A stretch of DNA of 64,000 bases. Origin: Thermoproteus uzoniensis 768-20. Its GTDB lineage: Archaea > Thermoproteota > Thermoprotei > Thermoproteales > Thermoproteaceae. Location of the stretch: contig NC_015315.1 of assembly GCF_000193375.1 (NCBI RefSeq), positions 1,682,622 to 1,746,621 on the forward strand, written 5' to 3'. The number at the start of each line of letters is the position of its first letter. The stretch's first letter is position 1. The position numbers and the translations under genes were made by a program. This document shows, piece after piece, positions 40,095 to 49,265 of the stretch. The notes under the pieces are model-generated. The model was given only the letters and a program-made list of their open reading frames with translations, was not told where the DNA came from and did no database searches.

Positions 40095-42254
40095 ATGCCA
40101 GTTATACCAGTTATAGGATTACTGATCGGCGCATTCGGCCTTCTATATGCGCTGTATTTGGCCAGGTGGGTTCTGCGTCAAGACCCAGGGACCGACAAAA
40201 TGAGGTTTATATCTAACGCCATAGCGACAGGCGCCCGCGCGTATTTGTTCAGGCAGTACAAGACTCTATCAATTCTCCTGGTGATTCTCGCCATCGCCAT
40301 CTTTTTCGCCGTAGATATGACCAGAAGGTTGCCAGGCCTCACAGCATTGGGCTTCGTGGTCGGCGCGCTTGGGTCCATGTTGGCCGGATATCTAGGCATG
40401 TACGTGACGACTAGATCGGCCTCGCGCGTGGCTCAAGCCGCGGCTAGCGGCGGCATGGGCAAGGCGCTACAAGTATCCTGGCGCGCTGGCGCGGTCATGG
40501 GGCTTTCGCTGGCGAGCGTCGCGCTTCTGCTGATATCCGGCTTCTATCTGGTATTTAGTTGGATCGCGCCTGAGGAGTGGGCCACCCCCCTGGTTGCGCT
40601 CGGCTTCGGAGCCAGCTTGGTGACTCTCTTCATGAGGGTTGGCGGCGGTATATATACGAAGGCCGCCGATCTCGGGGCCGACCTAGTCGGCAAGATAGAG
40701 GCGGGGATCCCCGAGGACGACCCGAGGAACCCAGGCGTCATCGCGGACAACGTGGGCGACAACGTGGGGGACGTGGCTGGCATGGCCGCCGACGTGTACG
40801 AATCGTATATAGTAACGGTCACGGCAGCTATATTTCTGGCCTACATACTGGGCCTCTCGACTGCCTTCATAGAGGGCATAATACTCATAGCGTCGTTGGC
40901 GTTGCTGGCGACGTTCGTGGGCGTAAATCTGCTGAGAACTAAGAACGTCAAGAATCCCATGAGCTCAATAAGCTTCGCCATATATTCCACCATAGCGATC
41001 TCCGTGGCCTTGTTCTTCGCGGGCTCCTTCGCCTTGGGGCTCAGCACTACAGAGTCTCTCGCCATGGCAGCTACGGCGTCTCTGGGCGCTGTAGTGGCGC
41101 CGCTAGTCGTCAAGATAACCGATTATTACACCTCCTACAACTACAGCCCTGTTAGGCAGATAGCCGAGCAGGCCAAGATAAGTCCCGCCACCGTGATAAT
41201 TACCGGCTATGGCGTGGGGCTCATAAGCGCCGTGCCTGTTCTGTTCGTCATAATAGCGGTGCTGGGGGTATCGTACGCTATAGGGTTCTTCGCGTTCCAA
41301 GTCGCCAGCTTCGGCAGTTACGGCCAATATCTCGCGGGCATATTCGGCACAGCGTTGGCCTCGGTCGGCTTGTTGGCCATAGCCGGTATAATAATAACGG
41401 CCGACTCCTACGGCCCTGTCAGCGATAACGCCAACGGCGTAGTGGAGATGGCGGGTCTGCCCGAGCAAGTCAGGGAGGTCACGGACGTGCTGGACTCGAT
41501 AGGCAACACCACCAAGGCGACGACCAAGGGCTACGCCATAGCGAGCGCCGCGTTGGCGGCGCTTGTGCTCTTCATAGCTCTGATGTTCGAGATAATGAAG
41601 TCGATGGCGCGGGTACTGCAACAGCCTCTTACCTCTCTGCTGGCCGACTCGATCTCCAAGATATCGATAATCAACCCTAACGTCCTGATAGGCGCCTTCA
41701 TAGGCGTGATGATAGTGTACTTCTTCACGAGCAGAACGCTCGGCGCAGTCGGGCGGACCGCCATGGAGATTGTCGAGGAGATAAGAAGGCAGTTCAGAGA
41801 GAGGCCGGGCATATTGGAGTGGAAGGAACAGCCCGACTACGCGAGAGTCGTAGATATAGCCACGAGGAGGGCTTTAGGCGAGTTCTTGCTACCCGGCCTG
41901 GTGGTGATAGTCGTGCCGTTGGTGACGGGCTTCGTCATGGGCTGGCAGGCTCTGGCAGGCTTGATCATGGGCGCCTTGGTTTCCGGCGTCCCCCGCGCCT
42001 TGTTGATGGCCAACGCCGGCGGGGCTTGGGACAACGCGAAGAAGTACGTGGAGTTGCAGGGCCTAAAGAAGACGGAGCAACACAAGGCCGCGGTTGTGGG
42101 CGACACTGTAGGCGATCCGTTCAAGGACACGTCGGGCCCATCGCTGAACCCCCTGATCAAGGTGCTCAACACTCTATCCGTGGTGTTCGCGTTCGCTATA
42201 GTGTTGGCCAATGTACATATGCATATAGTATTGACAGGCCTATTCCCGTTCTAA
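40095..42254 (+). CDS. hppA: K+-independent membrane-bound proton pyrophosphatase
   Basis: The protein pumps protons outward using pyrophosphate hydrolysis. The 719-aa protein has about 16 membrane helices and the signature GGGIYTKAADLGADLVGK, followed by the acidic DDPRNPGVIADNVGDNVGD and, near the C terminus, GDTVGDPFKDTSGPSLN. The motif GNTTKATTKG carries Lys where K+-dependent enzymes have Ala (GNTTAA), which marks the K+-independent class. It is probably linked to the PPi-based energy metabolism of Thermoproteus, where PPi-dependent phosphofructokinase is known. Expression may respond to the palindrome just upstream. Confidence 0.96.
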   Translation: MPVIPVIGLLIGAFGLLYALYLARWVLRQDPGTDKMRFISNAIATGARAYLFRQYKTLSILLVILAIAIFFAVDMTRRLPGLTALGFVVGALGSMLAGYLGMYVTTRSASRVAQAAASGGMGKALQVSWRAGAVMGLSLASVALLLISGFYLVFSWIAPEEWATPLVALGFGASLVTLFMRVGGGIYTKAADLGADLVGKIEAGIPEDDPRNPGVIADNVGDNVGDVAGMAADVYESYIVTVTAAIFLAYILGLSTAFIEGIILIASLALLATFVGVNLLRTKNVKNPMSSISFAIYSTIAISVALFFAGSFALGLSTTESLAMAATASLGAVVAPLVVKITDYYTSYNYSPVRQIAEQAKISPATVIITGYGVGLISAVPVLFVIIAVLGVSYAIGFFAFQVASFGSYGQYLAGIFGTALASVGLLAIAGIIITADSYGPVSDNANGVVEMAGLPEQVREVTDVLDSIGNTTKATTKGYAIASAALAALVLFIALMFEIMKSMARVLQQPLTSLLADSISKISIINPNVLIGAFIGVMIVYFFTSRTLGAVGRTAMEIVEEIRRQFRERPGILEWKEQPDYARVVDIATRRALGEFLLPGLVVIVVPLVTGFVMGWQALAGLIMGALVSGVPRALLMANAGGAWDNAKKYVELQGLKKTEQHKAAVVGDTVGDPFKDTSGPSLNPLIKVLNTLSVVFAFAIVLANVHMHIVLTGLFPF

Positions 42255-42305
42255 GTATTTTAGAGAAAAACTAAAAAGCTCTTTTCACGCCTCCATTCAA
42301 TGTAG

Positions 42306-43850
42306 ATGTATCCTCCTGAGAGCGAGGAAGGCAATAGGGAATACAAGCTTCTCATCAAGGATAGCGACATAGAGCATTTAGCGGGGCAGATGAAACGCCG
42401 GCTGGTAGAGGGCGGCGGCGAGGCGTTTTACTTAATAGGCGTATCCGACGACGGCAAGCCCCTCGGCTTGGACGAGGGGGCCCTCAAGGAGGCCCTCTCA
42501 GTCGTGGAGAAGGCCGCGGAGAGAATAGGGGCTGTGGCGTATCTGGTGAGGCTTGAGGAGGGCATAAGGGGAAAGGTTGCCGAGGTCTTAATAAGAAATA
42601 GGGCGGGCGAGGACAACCCGCCTCCGGTCGTGCACGTCGTGGCGTTGGGAAACGTGGATGCTGGTAAGTCGACGTTGATAGGAGTCTTGATCACCGGGCG
42701 GCTAGACGACGGAAGGGGGAGCGCGAGGGTCTACGCCGCCCGTTTCAAGCACGAGGTCCTCACAGGGCGTACATCGGCGGTCTCCACAAGGCTTCTGGGA
42801 TTCAGAGGCTACCAGGTAGTTAATGCGGATCTGCCTGACCCGCTTGACGAGGCCTCGGTCTATCTGAACTCGGATAAGGCGGTTCTGTTCATAGATGTGG
42901 GGGGCCACGAGGGCTATCTCAGAACGTCTCTGAGAGGCATTCTGGGAAACGCACCGGATTACGGGATGTTGGTAGTAGCGGCCAACTCCGGCGTCCAGAG
43001 GATGACCAAGGAGCATTTAGCCGTGGCAGTTGCAGTAGGCGTCCCCGTCTTTGTCGTGGTGACCAGAGTAGACATAACGCCCAAATCGGTCCTGGAGAGA
43101 ACCGTCGACGACGTCGTGGGCCTCTTGAAGATGCCCGGAGTGAGCAAAGTCCCCTATATGGTAAAGAACGACGAAGATGCAGTGGTCGCGGCTAAAATGA
43201 TGCCCACCGGACGCGTGGCGCCTATATTCCTCGTCTCCAACGTGACTGGCGAGGGGCTGGACAAGCTGAGGCTATTTCTGTCGCTATTGCCTAAGAGACT
43301 TCACTGGAGCAACTCCGGCGTTCCCGTCCTCTATATCTCCGAGATATACAAGGTCCGAGGCGTAGGCACCGTAGTTGGGGGGTTGCTCGAAGGCGGCCGG
43401 CTGGCCTCCGGCCAGAAAGTACTCATAGGCCCTCTAGATGACGGCGGCTGGAAATCGGTCAGGATAAAATCAATACAAGTGAATAGGGTCTCGGTAGGCT
43501 CAGCGAGCCCTGGGCAGTATATCACAGTAGCCATAGAGGGCTTCGACGACGTGCGTAAGGGTATGGCCCTTGCGGCCGAGCCGTTGAAGTCCTCTATCAG
43601 AATACGGGCGGATGTGATAGTCCTAAGACATCCGACTGTGATAAGGCCGGGCTTCACCGGCGTACTGCATCTGAGGTCTATAAGATCGCCGGCTACAATA
43701 ACGTGGATAGACAAGGGCGTGTTGATGATGGGCGACGTCGGCAAGATAGAGCTGGAGCTTCCGCGGCCTTGGGCCGTGCCCAACGGCGAGAGGTTTATCT
43801 TCAGAAACGGCCCGACGAGGGTGTTAGGCCGAGTGATCCACACTTATTAA
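42306..43850 (+). CDS. GTPBP1/2-like translational GTPase
   Basis: This is an EF-Tu/EF-1A superfamily GTPase of the archaeal GTPBP1-like group (514 aa). After an N-terminal domain of about 108 residues come P-loop GNVDAGKST (115-123), the G2 region around SAVSTRLLGF, G3 DVGGHEGY, G4 TRVD and G5 SNVTGEGLD, then beta-barrel domains 2 and 3. Mammalian GTPBP1 can deliver aminoacyl-tRNA and assist exosome-linked mRNA decay; the archaeal role is unproven. The ATG has CTAAAAAGC (42271-42279) upstream at slightly more than the usual distance. Confidence 0.85.
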   Translation: MYPPESEEGNREYKLLIKDSDIEHLAGQMKRRLVEGGGEAFYLIGVSDDGKPLGLDEGALKEALSVVEKAAERIGAVAYLVRLEEGIRGKVAEVLIRNRAGEDNPPPVVHVVALGNVDAGKSTLIGVLITGRLDDGRGSARVYAARFKHEVLTGRTSAVSTRLLGFRGYQVVNADLPDPLDEASVYLNSDKAVLFIDVGGHEGYLRTSLRGILGNAPDYGMLVVAANSGVQRMTKEHLAVAVAVGVPVFVVVTRVDITPKSVLERTVDDVVGLLKMPGVSKVPYMVKNDEDAVVAAKMMPTGRVAPIFLVSNVTGEGLDKLRLFLSLLPKRLHWSNSGVPVLYISEIYKVRGVGTVVGGLLEGGRLASGQKVLIGPLDDGGWKSVRIKSIQVNRVSVGSASPGQYITVAIEGFDDVRKGMALAAEPLKSSIRIRADVIVLRHPTVIRPGFTGVLHLRSIRSPATITWIDKGVLMMGDVGKIELELPRPWAVPNGERFIFRNGPTRVLGRVIHTY

Positions 43851-43871
43851 TAGAGGTGTCCACAATCGCCA

Positions 43872-44522
43872 GTGCTGATACCTCCGCCGTTGTGTAAAGT
43901 CGTAAAGTGCGACGATCTGGAACAATTGACCCTGGACGAGGCTTTGAGAGAGCTCAGAAAGACCGACGAGGTGGAGATCTTAAGGCCTAATATATACGCC
44001 GTCAAGTACGACTTCGGGAAGATCACGCCTTCGATGATAAACGACTACGAATACTGCCCCCGCCTGCTCTGGATACAAGCGAAGCTAGGCAAGAAGCTCC
44101 TCACGCGCAGATCGCTGATCGCCCTCATAAGGGGCCGCCTGCTCCACGAGAGATATGAGAGAATACTCTCGGCCATGGAGGATGTCTTGACGGAGTACAA
44201 GATAGAGCTCGGCGACATGGTCGGGGTCATAGATCTAGTGTTTAGACGCAACGAGAAGATGATACCTGTGGAAATAAAAAGCGGAGCTATGACAAGGGAA
44301 TCCCACGTAAAGCAGTTGCAGATATACATAGAGCTGTTGAGGACGGATTTCGGATATCTAGTTTATAGGAACAAGGTAGAAAGGATAGAGCGCAACCCAG
44401 AGGCGACTAAAATCCTTGAAGATATAAGAAGGGTTCTGAGGAGCCCGGAGCCGCCTCCCGTTGACAGAGGGCGTTGCAGAAGTTGTCCATTTAGATCAAT
44501 ATGCAATATATATTCTAAATAG
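43872..44522 (+). CDS. Solitary Cas4-family Fe-S nuclease
   Basis: This is a RecB-like nuclease of the Cas4/DUF83 family (216 aa). Visible residues are Cys62 (YEYCPRLLWI), His92 (RGRLLHERY), Asp121 (GVIDLVF), Glu134-x-Lys136 (VEIKSG), Gln148 (KQLQIYIELL) and the C-terminal cluster Cys202, Cys205 and Cys211 (CRSCPFRSIC), which with Cys62 can bind a 4Fe-4S cluster. An N-terminal extension of about 50 residues precedes the core. No CRISPR array or cas gene is near, so it is probably a stand-alone Cas4-like 5'-3' exonuclease. GTG 43872 has ACTTATTAATAG upstream. Confidence 0.85.
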   Translation: MLIPPPLCKVVKCDDLEQLTLDEALRELRKTDEVEILRPNIYAVKYDFGKITPSMINDYEYCPRLLWIQAKLGKKLLTRRSLIALIRGRLLHERYERILSAMEDVLTEYKIELGDMVGVIDLVFRRNEKMIPVEIKSGAMTRESHVKQLQIYIELLRTDFGYLVYRNKVERIERNPEATKILEDIRRVLRSPEPPPVDRGRCRSCPFRSICNIYSK

Positions 44523-44633
44523 TAATATAGTTATGCTAATAGGATAAAACAATTAATATGATAAGTAGATAGAGCACTTTAGATAGATATAGAAATAAAG
44601 AAATCTATAAAAAGGGCGTATTGACCGTAGCCT

Positions 44634-46571
44634 ATGTCACCGAGCTACGTAGAGTATTTGAGCATGCCGTCGTTTACCCCCTATGTCGTCTATACCTTAG
44701 CCGCTCTATCCGCGGCATCGCTTCTCTATTCTACCAATAAACTTCTATATGAGCTAGGTGGTATTAAAACAATTCTAAAGTATATTTTTAAAAAGAAAAC
44801 GTATAAATTCATTTATGAATTTATAATACATAGAAGATTTTTCATGGAGGAAATTCTAGGAGGTTTTGCACACTATCTGTTGATAATAGGCCTCGGTATT
44901 TCGTTGATAGCCACCACAATAGTTGCTGTAACACACTATGCAGATATAGTGTATAGCGGGCCTGTATTTTTAGCATTCAGATTTCTCCTGGACGTAGCGG
45001 CCGTATTCTTAATCCTGGGTCCTATACTAGCAATCTATAGAATAGTAAAATATAAAAATAGATATAATAACCTTAGAGAATATATAATTATATTAATAGG
45101 ATTTATTATTATAAGCTTAACGGGGATGATACTGCAGAGGTACAGAATAGAGTACTACTTCGGCGGCCCTACGCCGTGGTCTCCCCTATCCTACTTAATT
45201 CCGATGCCATCACATAGTTTATATGTATACTCATATTTTATTCATATAATAATAGCATTTTTATTAATATCAATAATACCGTTAACTATGTTAAAGCATA
45301 TGATAATATCCCTTGTAAATTATGTTGAGTTGGATAGAGGATATGGAGAGCTCACTACGCCGTTTGATCTCGAGAAGGTTATCGAGACGGGTCAGACCGA
45401 GGTGAAGGTGGGCGTGAAGACTAAAGCCGACATGGAGCCGTTACATAGGATTATGGTTGATGCATGTACGAGGTGCAATAGGTGTGAGGACGTCTGTCCC
45501 GCCACTAGGGCTGGCCGCCCGCTTAGTCCGCGCGTTCTCATAAATAAGATATCTGGCGCCGATATCGACAAGTCGTTCTTTGAGTTGGGCCTCCAAGAGG
45601 ATGAGGTATGGGCGTGTACGACTTGCGGGGCTTGTATGTTGTCTTGTCCTGTTTATATAAGACATATTGATTATATTATCGACATTAGGAGAGGTCTTGT
45701 TTTCGAATCTAAGTTGGACCAGAAGAAGTCGGATTTATTGATGTCGTTGAGCCAATACGGCAACACGCAGATGCAGAGCAATTATGGGAGGCATGATTGG
45801 TTGAGGGAGTTAGGAGTCAAGACTGTCGGCGAGAACCCCAACTTCGAGTATTTGCTGTGGGTGGGCTGTATGGGTAGCTTCGACAATAGGGCTAGGCAAA
45901 TCATAAAGGCCTTCATAGGCATACTTAAGGAGGCCGGGCTTCTGGACAAGATAGCGGTGCTCGGAGATGAGGAGACTTGTTGCGGCGATCCTGCTAGAAG
46001 GCTCGGCGAGGAGAGCAGATTCCAAGAAATTGTACTTAATAACAAAAATATATTTAATAAATACAATGTAAAGAATATAATTACTATATGTCCACATGGA
46101 TATAATACATTTAAGAATGAATATAAACGTTTCGGAGTCCAGCTTAACGTGTATCACCACACAGAGTTTTTGAACAAACTACTGGAGGAGGGAAGGATCA
46201 AGATAAACGGCGGCGCCGGCATCTACACGATACACGATCCCTGCTACCTCGCTCGCCACAACAAGGTGGTGGAGCCTCAGAGGAGGATAGTGGTCAAGCT
46301 CGGCGAGTTGAGAGAGGCCGAGCTACATGGCGAGAGGACGTTCTGTTGTGGGGCGGGCGGCGCCAATTATTGGTACGACGTTAAGGAAGAGAGGCGTATC
46401 AGCCACATAAGGCTTGAGCAGTTGATGGAGACGGGAGCCTCCACCATAGTCACGCTCTGCCCGTTCTGCAACGCGATGTTGTCCGACGCGGCGAGGAATA
46501 AAGAGGCTAAGGTCTCCATAAAGGACCTCGCCGAGGTGCTCTACGAGAACATAGCGAGCTCCCCTAAATAA
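44634..46571 (+). CDS. Membrane-anchored Fe-S oxidoreductase, HdrD/GlpC-like with NarI-like domain
   Basis: The 645-aa protein fuses a membrane domain of five to six helices (His residues that could bind haem b, NarI-like) to a soluble HdrD-like part. The latter has two ferredoxin clusters (CTRCNRCEDVCP and CTTCGACMLSCP) and two CCG domains (VGCMGSF...ETCCGDP...CPHG and HDPCYLA...TFCCGAGGA...CPFC). Such proteins pass electrons between quinone and a thiol/disulfide or other redox partner; the substrate here is unknown. CTATAAAAA (44606-44614) fits the ATG. The membrane part (44700-45330) and 46030-46130 are AT-rich. Confidence 0.85.
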   Translation: MSPSYVEYLSMPSFTPYVVYTLAALSAASLLYSTNKLLYELGGIKTILKYIFKKKTYKFIYEFIIHRRFFMEEILGGFAHYLLIIGLGISLIATTIVAVTHYADIVYSGPVFLAFRFLLDVAAVFLILGPILAIYRIVKYKNRYNNLREYIIILIGFIIISLTGMILQRYRIEYYFGGPTPWSPLSYLIPMPSHSLYVYSYFIHIIIAFLLISIIPLTMLKHMIISLVNYVELDRGYGELTTPFDLEKVIETGQTEVKVGVKTKADMEPLHRIMVDACTRCNRCEDVCPATRAGRPLSPRVLINKISGADIDKSFFELGLQEDEVWACTTCGACMLSCPVYIRHIDYIIDIRRGLVFESKLDQKKSDLLMSLSQYGNTQMQSNYGRHDWLRELGVKTVGENPNFEYLLWVGCMGSFDNRARQIIKAFIGILKEAGLLDKIAVLGDEETCCGDPARRLGEESRFQEIVLNNKNIFNKYNVKNIITICPHGYNTFKNEYKRFGVQLNVYHHTEFLNKLLEEGRIKINGGAGIYTIHDPCYLARHNKVVEPQRRIVVKLGELREAELHGERTFCCGAGGANYWYDVKEERRISHIRLEQLMETGASTIVTLCPFCNAMLSDAARNKEAKVSIKDLAEVLYENIASSPK

Positions 46572-46590
46572 ATAGGGGCATATTTTCTAC

Positions 46591-47844
46591 ATGATTTTCC
46601 TGGTGTTGTTAGCCATAGGCGCCGTGACCGCTACCTGGCACCTAATAACCACGTTTTCCTCGTCCGAGGAGCAACTTGATTACGGATACGCCGACGATGA
46701 CGAAGGGGTCTATGTCGTCATGCCATCGTGTAGAGACGAGAACTTATTCGAGACGCTCCCCAAATGGCTGTCTCAGAACTATAGAAATTACAAAGTGGTT
46801 GTTGTGGAGGACTGCGGCGATATGGGCCTGGCGGAGCCCTACAAGCTTAGGCCCTCAGGCTCGGTGAGGACTCCTAGGTTGCTCAAGGTCTTTTCAAGCG
46901 AGAGGCTTATCCTGTTTATGAGGGAGGGCAGGTTCGGGCTTAAGGGCGGTGCCTTAAACGACGCTATAAGAGGCCTATTGTTGCTCAAGCCTCTCAGAAA
47001 TCCCAAATACGTGATCTTCGTGGATAGCGACCACGAGCCTCCCGACTTCGACTTCATCAAGAGGGCCGTCTCGACTATAAGGAGGTTAGGCGTCGACTTG
47101 GTCCAAGGAGTGCAGAGACATCTATATTTGGGCTCCTCGCTCGACGCCTTGGTCTCTGTCTCCCACGACATATCGGGGACTATGCTAGTGGGCAGGACCC
47201 GTCTAGGCATGATGCCCATATTCACCGGGTCGACAGCTATAGCGAGGCTCGAGCCGATAACTAGGTTGTGGTTCTCGGAGGACACAGTGACGGAGGACCT
47301 AGACCTCTCCGTACGCATGTGGCTCAACGGCTACTCCATAGCGGCGACTTGGGGGCTCTACACGTGGGGTAGACCTCCCCGTAGCCTCAGATCCTATTTC
47401 AAGCAACAGCTGAGGTGGGCCTCGGGCACCATAAGGGTATTCCTTCGGTACCTAGTTCCGGTTATCAGAAGCGATATGCCTCTGGCCAGAAAGATCGATT
47501 TCTTCTTCCAGGGCACGGTCTTCGCCACGAGCGCGATCTATGTAGCCATCATAGCGTTGTTTATATACAAACTGGCTGTCGACCCTCGGTTTACGGCGGC
47601 TGAGGTAGCTCTGCTCCTCTATATGTTCTCGGCGGGTCTAGCCATCGACGTGTACGTGGAGTCGAAATACCATACGCCGACCAAGCCGGATGTCTTGGCT
47701 CCGTTTCTGGAGCTCGTCACGGCCTTTGTCCACCTCGCGGGCACAGTGCTCGGCATCGTCGGCAGGGAGTACGGATGGGTTAGAACGGAGAGGAAGTTCG
47801 CCAATGCGATTGACGAGCTCAGTTATTCCGCTCGCCGTTTATGA
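46591..47844 (+). CDS. Membrane glycosyltransferase, family 2 (cellulose-synthase-like)
   Basis: This is a processive-type GT2 enzyme (417 aa). One N-terminal membrane helix (IFLVLLAIGAVTATWHLI) precedes the catalytic domain, with the nucleotide-sugar metal motif DSDHEP, the SEDTVTEDLDLS catalytic-base region and QQLRWASG (QxxRW). Three or four membrane helices follow. It probably polymerises or transfers sugars at the cell surface; the acceptor is unknown. It starts 20 bp after the HdrD-like gene. The 3' end overlaps convergent ino1 by 26 bp. Confidence 0.88.
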   Translation: MIFLVLLAIGAVTATWHLITTFSSSEEQLDYGYADDDEGVYVVMPSCRDENLFETLPKWLSQNYRNYKVVVVEDCGDMGLAEPYKLRPSGSVRTPRLLKVFSSERLILFMREGRFGLKGGALNDAIRGLLLLKPLRNPKYVIFVDSDHEPPDFDFIKRAVSTIRRLGVDLVQGVQRHLYLGSSLDALVSVSHDISGTMLVGRTRLGMMPIFTGSTAIARLEPITRLWFSEDTVTEDLDLSVRMWLNGYSIAATWGLYTWGRPPRSLRSYFKQQLRWASGTIRVFLRYLVPVIRSDMPLARKIDFFFQGTVFATSAIYVAIIALFIYKLAVDPRFTAAEVALLLYMFSAGLAIDVYVESKYHTPTKPDVLAPFLELVTAFVHLAGTVLGIVGREYGWVRTERKFANAIDELSYSARRL

Positions 47845-48880
47845 ACTCCACGACGGCTCTATAGGCCTCCTCAGGCGGCATGTGCACGGGCGGGTTCTTA
47901 AAGCCCCAGGCGGATGCGCTGTATATAGGACCTCCTATATGTCTGTCTAGAGCAAGTTTAGCCAGCCTTATGGCGTCTGACACGACAGCCGCGCTGTTCC
48001 AAGCGTCGTGTACCTCCAGCTCTACTCTTATGCTTATCGGGACCCCGCCGAATATACGGCCCTCTATCAGCATATGCGCTATTTTCCTATCGCCGAGAAA
48101 CGGTATGTAGGCCACCGGGGCTATATACGCGTTGAAGTCCTGGCCCTCAGCCATCTTCTTGACAGCCGCCGTCTTGGTCTTCTCCTTGTCGCCCCTTCTG
48201 TACATCAAATTGGCGAAGTCGGGCGTCCCGCCTACATTTATCTGGTAGGTATCCATGATCTCGACCCCCCTCAGTGACAGCAAATGCACTAAGGTCTTGT
48301 GCAACACGGTGGCTCCTATCTGGTTCTGGGTATCGTCGCCCAACAGCGGCACCTCCCTCTCGGCGAACTTCCGTTGCCAGACTTCGCTTGTCGCTATCGG
48401 AGCCGGCATCGCGTTTATGAACGCCGCTCTCGCCCTCAAGGCAGCCTCGGCATACGCCTCGGCGGCTTTTCTGGCTCCCGTCGGCAGGTAGTTGACCAAC
48501 ACCTCAGTGTTTGTGGACTCCAGCTCCCTCACTACATCTTCGAGGGATCCCTCGACGACCTTATCGACGACGTTTCCCTCCGGCTTTCCGTCAAGGACAG
48601 GCCCTGCCCTAACCACTACGCCCAGTTTACCCGGCTGATATACCTTGGTCGCGTTGTTTGGAGGCGAGAATATGGCCTCGGCGAGATCTCTGCCGACCTT
48701 GCGCGCGTCTATGTCGAAGGCCGCCGTGAACTCTATATCGGCCACGGTGTAGTTGCCGACTTTCTTGAAAGCGACTAGCGGCTCCAGCTCCGGATATTTC
48801 TTGTACATCTCCACTCCCTGCACTAAGGCGGAGGCGCAGTTGCCCACGCCTGCAATCCCGACCCTGATGGGCATATCCAT
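47819..48880 (-). CDS. ino1: myo-Inositol-1-phosphate synthase
   Basis: The enzyme converts glucose 6-phosphate to L-myo-inositol 1-phosphate with an internal NAD redox cycle. The 353-aa sequence has the Rossmann start IRVGIAGVGNCASALVQG, then LVNYLPTGARKAAEAYAEAA, GDDTQNQIGATVLHKTLVHL and the catalytic region INVGGTPDFANLMYRRGDKEKTKT. In hyperthermophilic archaea the product feeds inositol phospholipids and, in some, the thermoprotectant di-myo-inositol phosphate. The ATG has TTTATTAAC upstream on the minus strand. It is divergent from a PadR regulator, which might control it. Confidence 0.95.
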   Translation of the reverse strand: MDMPIRVGIAGVGNCASALVQGVEMYKKYPELEPLVAFKKVGNYTVADIEFTAAFDIDARKVGRDLAEAIFSPPNNATKVYQPGKLGVVVRAGPVLDGKPEGNVVDKVVEGSLEDVVRELESTNTEVLVNYLPTGARKAAEAYAEAALRARAAFINAMPAPIATSEVWQRKFAEREVPLLGDDTQNQIGATVLHKTLVHLLSLRGVEIMDTYQINVGGTPDFANLMYRRGDKEKTKTAAVKKMAEGQDFNAYIAPVAYIPFLGDRKIAHMLIEGRIFGGVPISIRVELEVHDAWNSAAVVSDAIRLAKLALDRHIGGPIYSASAWGFKNPPVHMPPEEAYRAVVEFINGERNN

Positions 48881-48947
48881 CTAAACAGATCTGTTAATAA
48901 ACTATTCTGTAAGCATAAGTATTTAAACTCGCCTACACGACAGCCAA

Positions 48948-49265
48948 ATGCCGACCAGGGCGTATCTGAGATTCCGGAACTGTATAGGCAAGGGCAATCT
49001 ATGGCTCTACACCGTGGCGATATTGTTGAAGGAGGGCCCCCTCCACGGATACGGCATAATATCCCGCCTGAGGGCCTTGGGATTTAACATAAGCAACGTA
49101 TATGGGTACGTCCTCCTCAAGAGGATGGTAGCGGACGGGGTCCTGGCCGAGAGGGAGGAGTCGGGCAGAAAGGTGTATGTGGTCAGCGAGGAGGGTCTTA
49201 GATCCTATAGAGTCGCCGTAAACGAGATGAAAAATCTCTTGAAGTTCCTAGAGGCCGAGCCCTAG
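48948..49265 (+). CDS. PadR-family transcriptional regulator
   Basis: This is a winged helix-turn-helix protein of 105 aa with the PadR start LYTVAILLKEGPLHGYGIISRLRALGF, recognition helix NVYGYVLLKRMVADGVLAERE and wing SGRKVYVVSEEG, plus a short C-terminal dimerisation helix. The ATG lies 20-30 nt after AGTATTTAAAC (48918-48928). Its location between ino1 (divergent) and an HtpX-like protease (convergent, overlapping by 4 bp) makes either a possible target. The ligand is unknown. Confidence 0.85.
   Translation: MPTRAYLRFRNCIGKGNLWLYTVAILLKEGPLHGYGIISRLRALGFNISNVYGYVLLKRMVADGVLAEREESGRKVYVVSEEGLRSYRVAVNEMKNLLKFLEAEP

Noticed and set aside
43872-44522. CRISPR-Cas locus suggested by the Cas4-family gene.
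   Set aside because: No repeat-spacer array and no other cas gene occur in the window.
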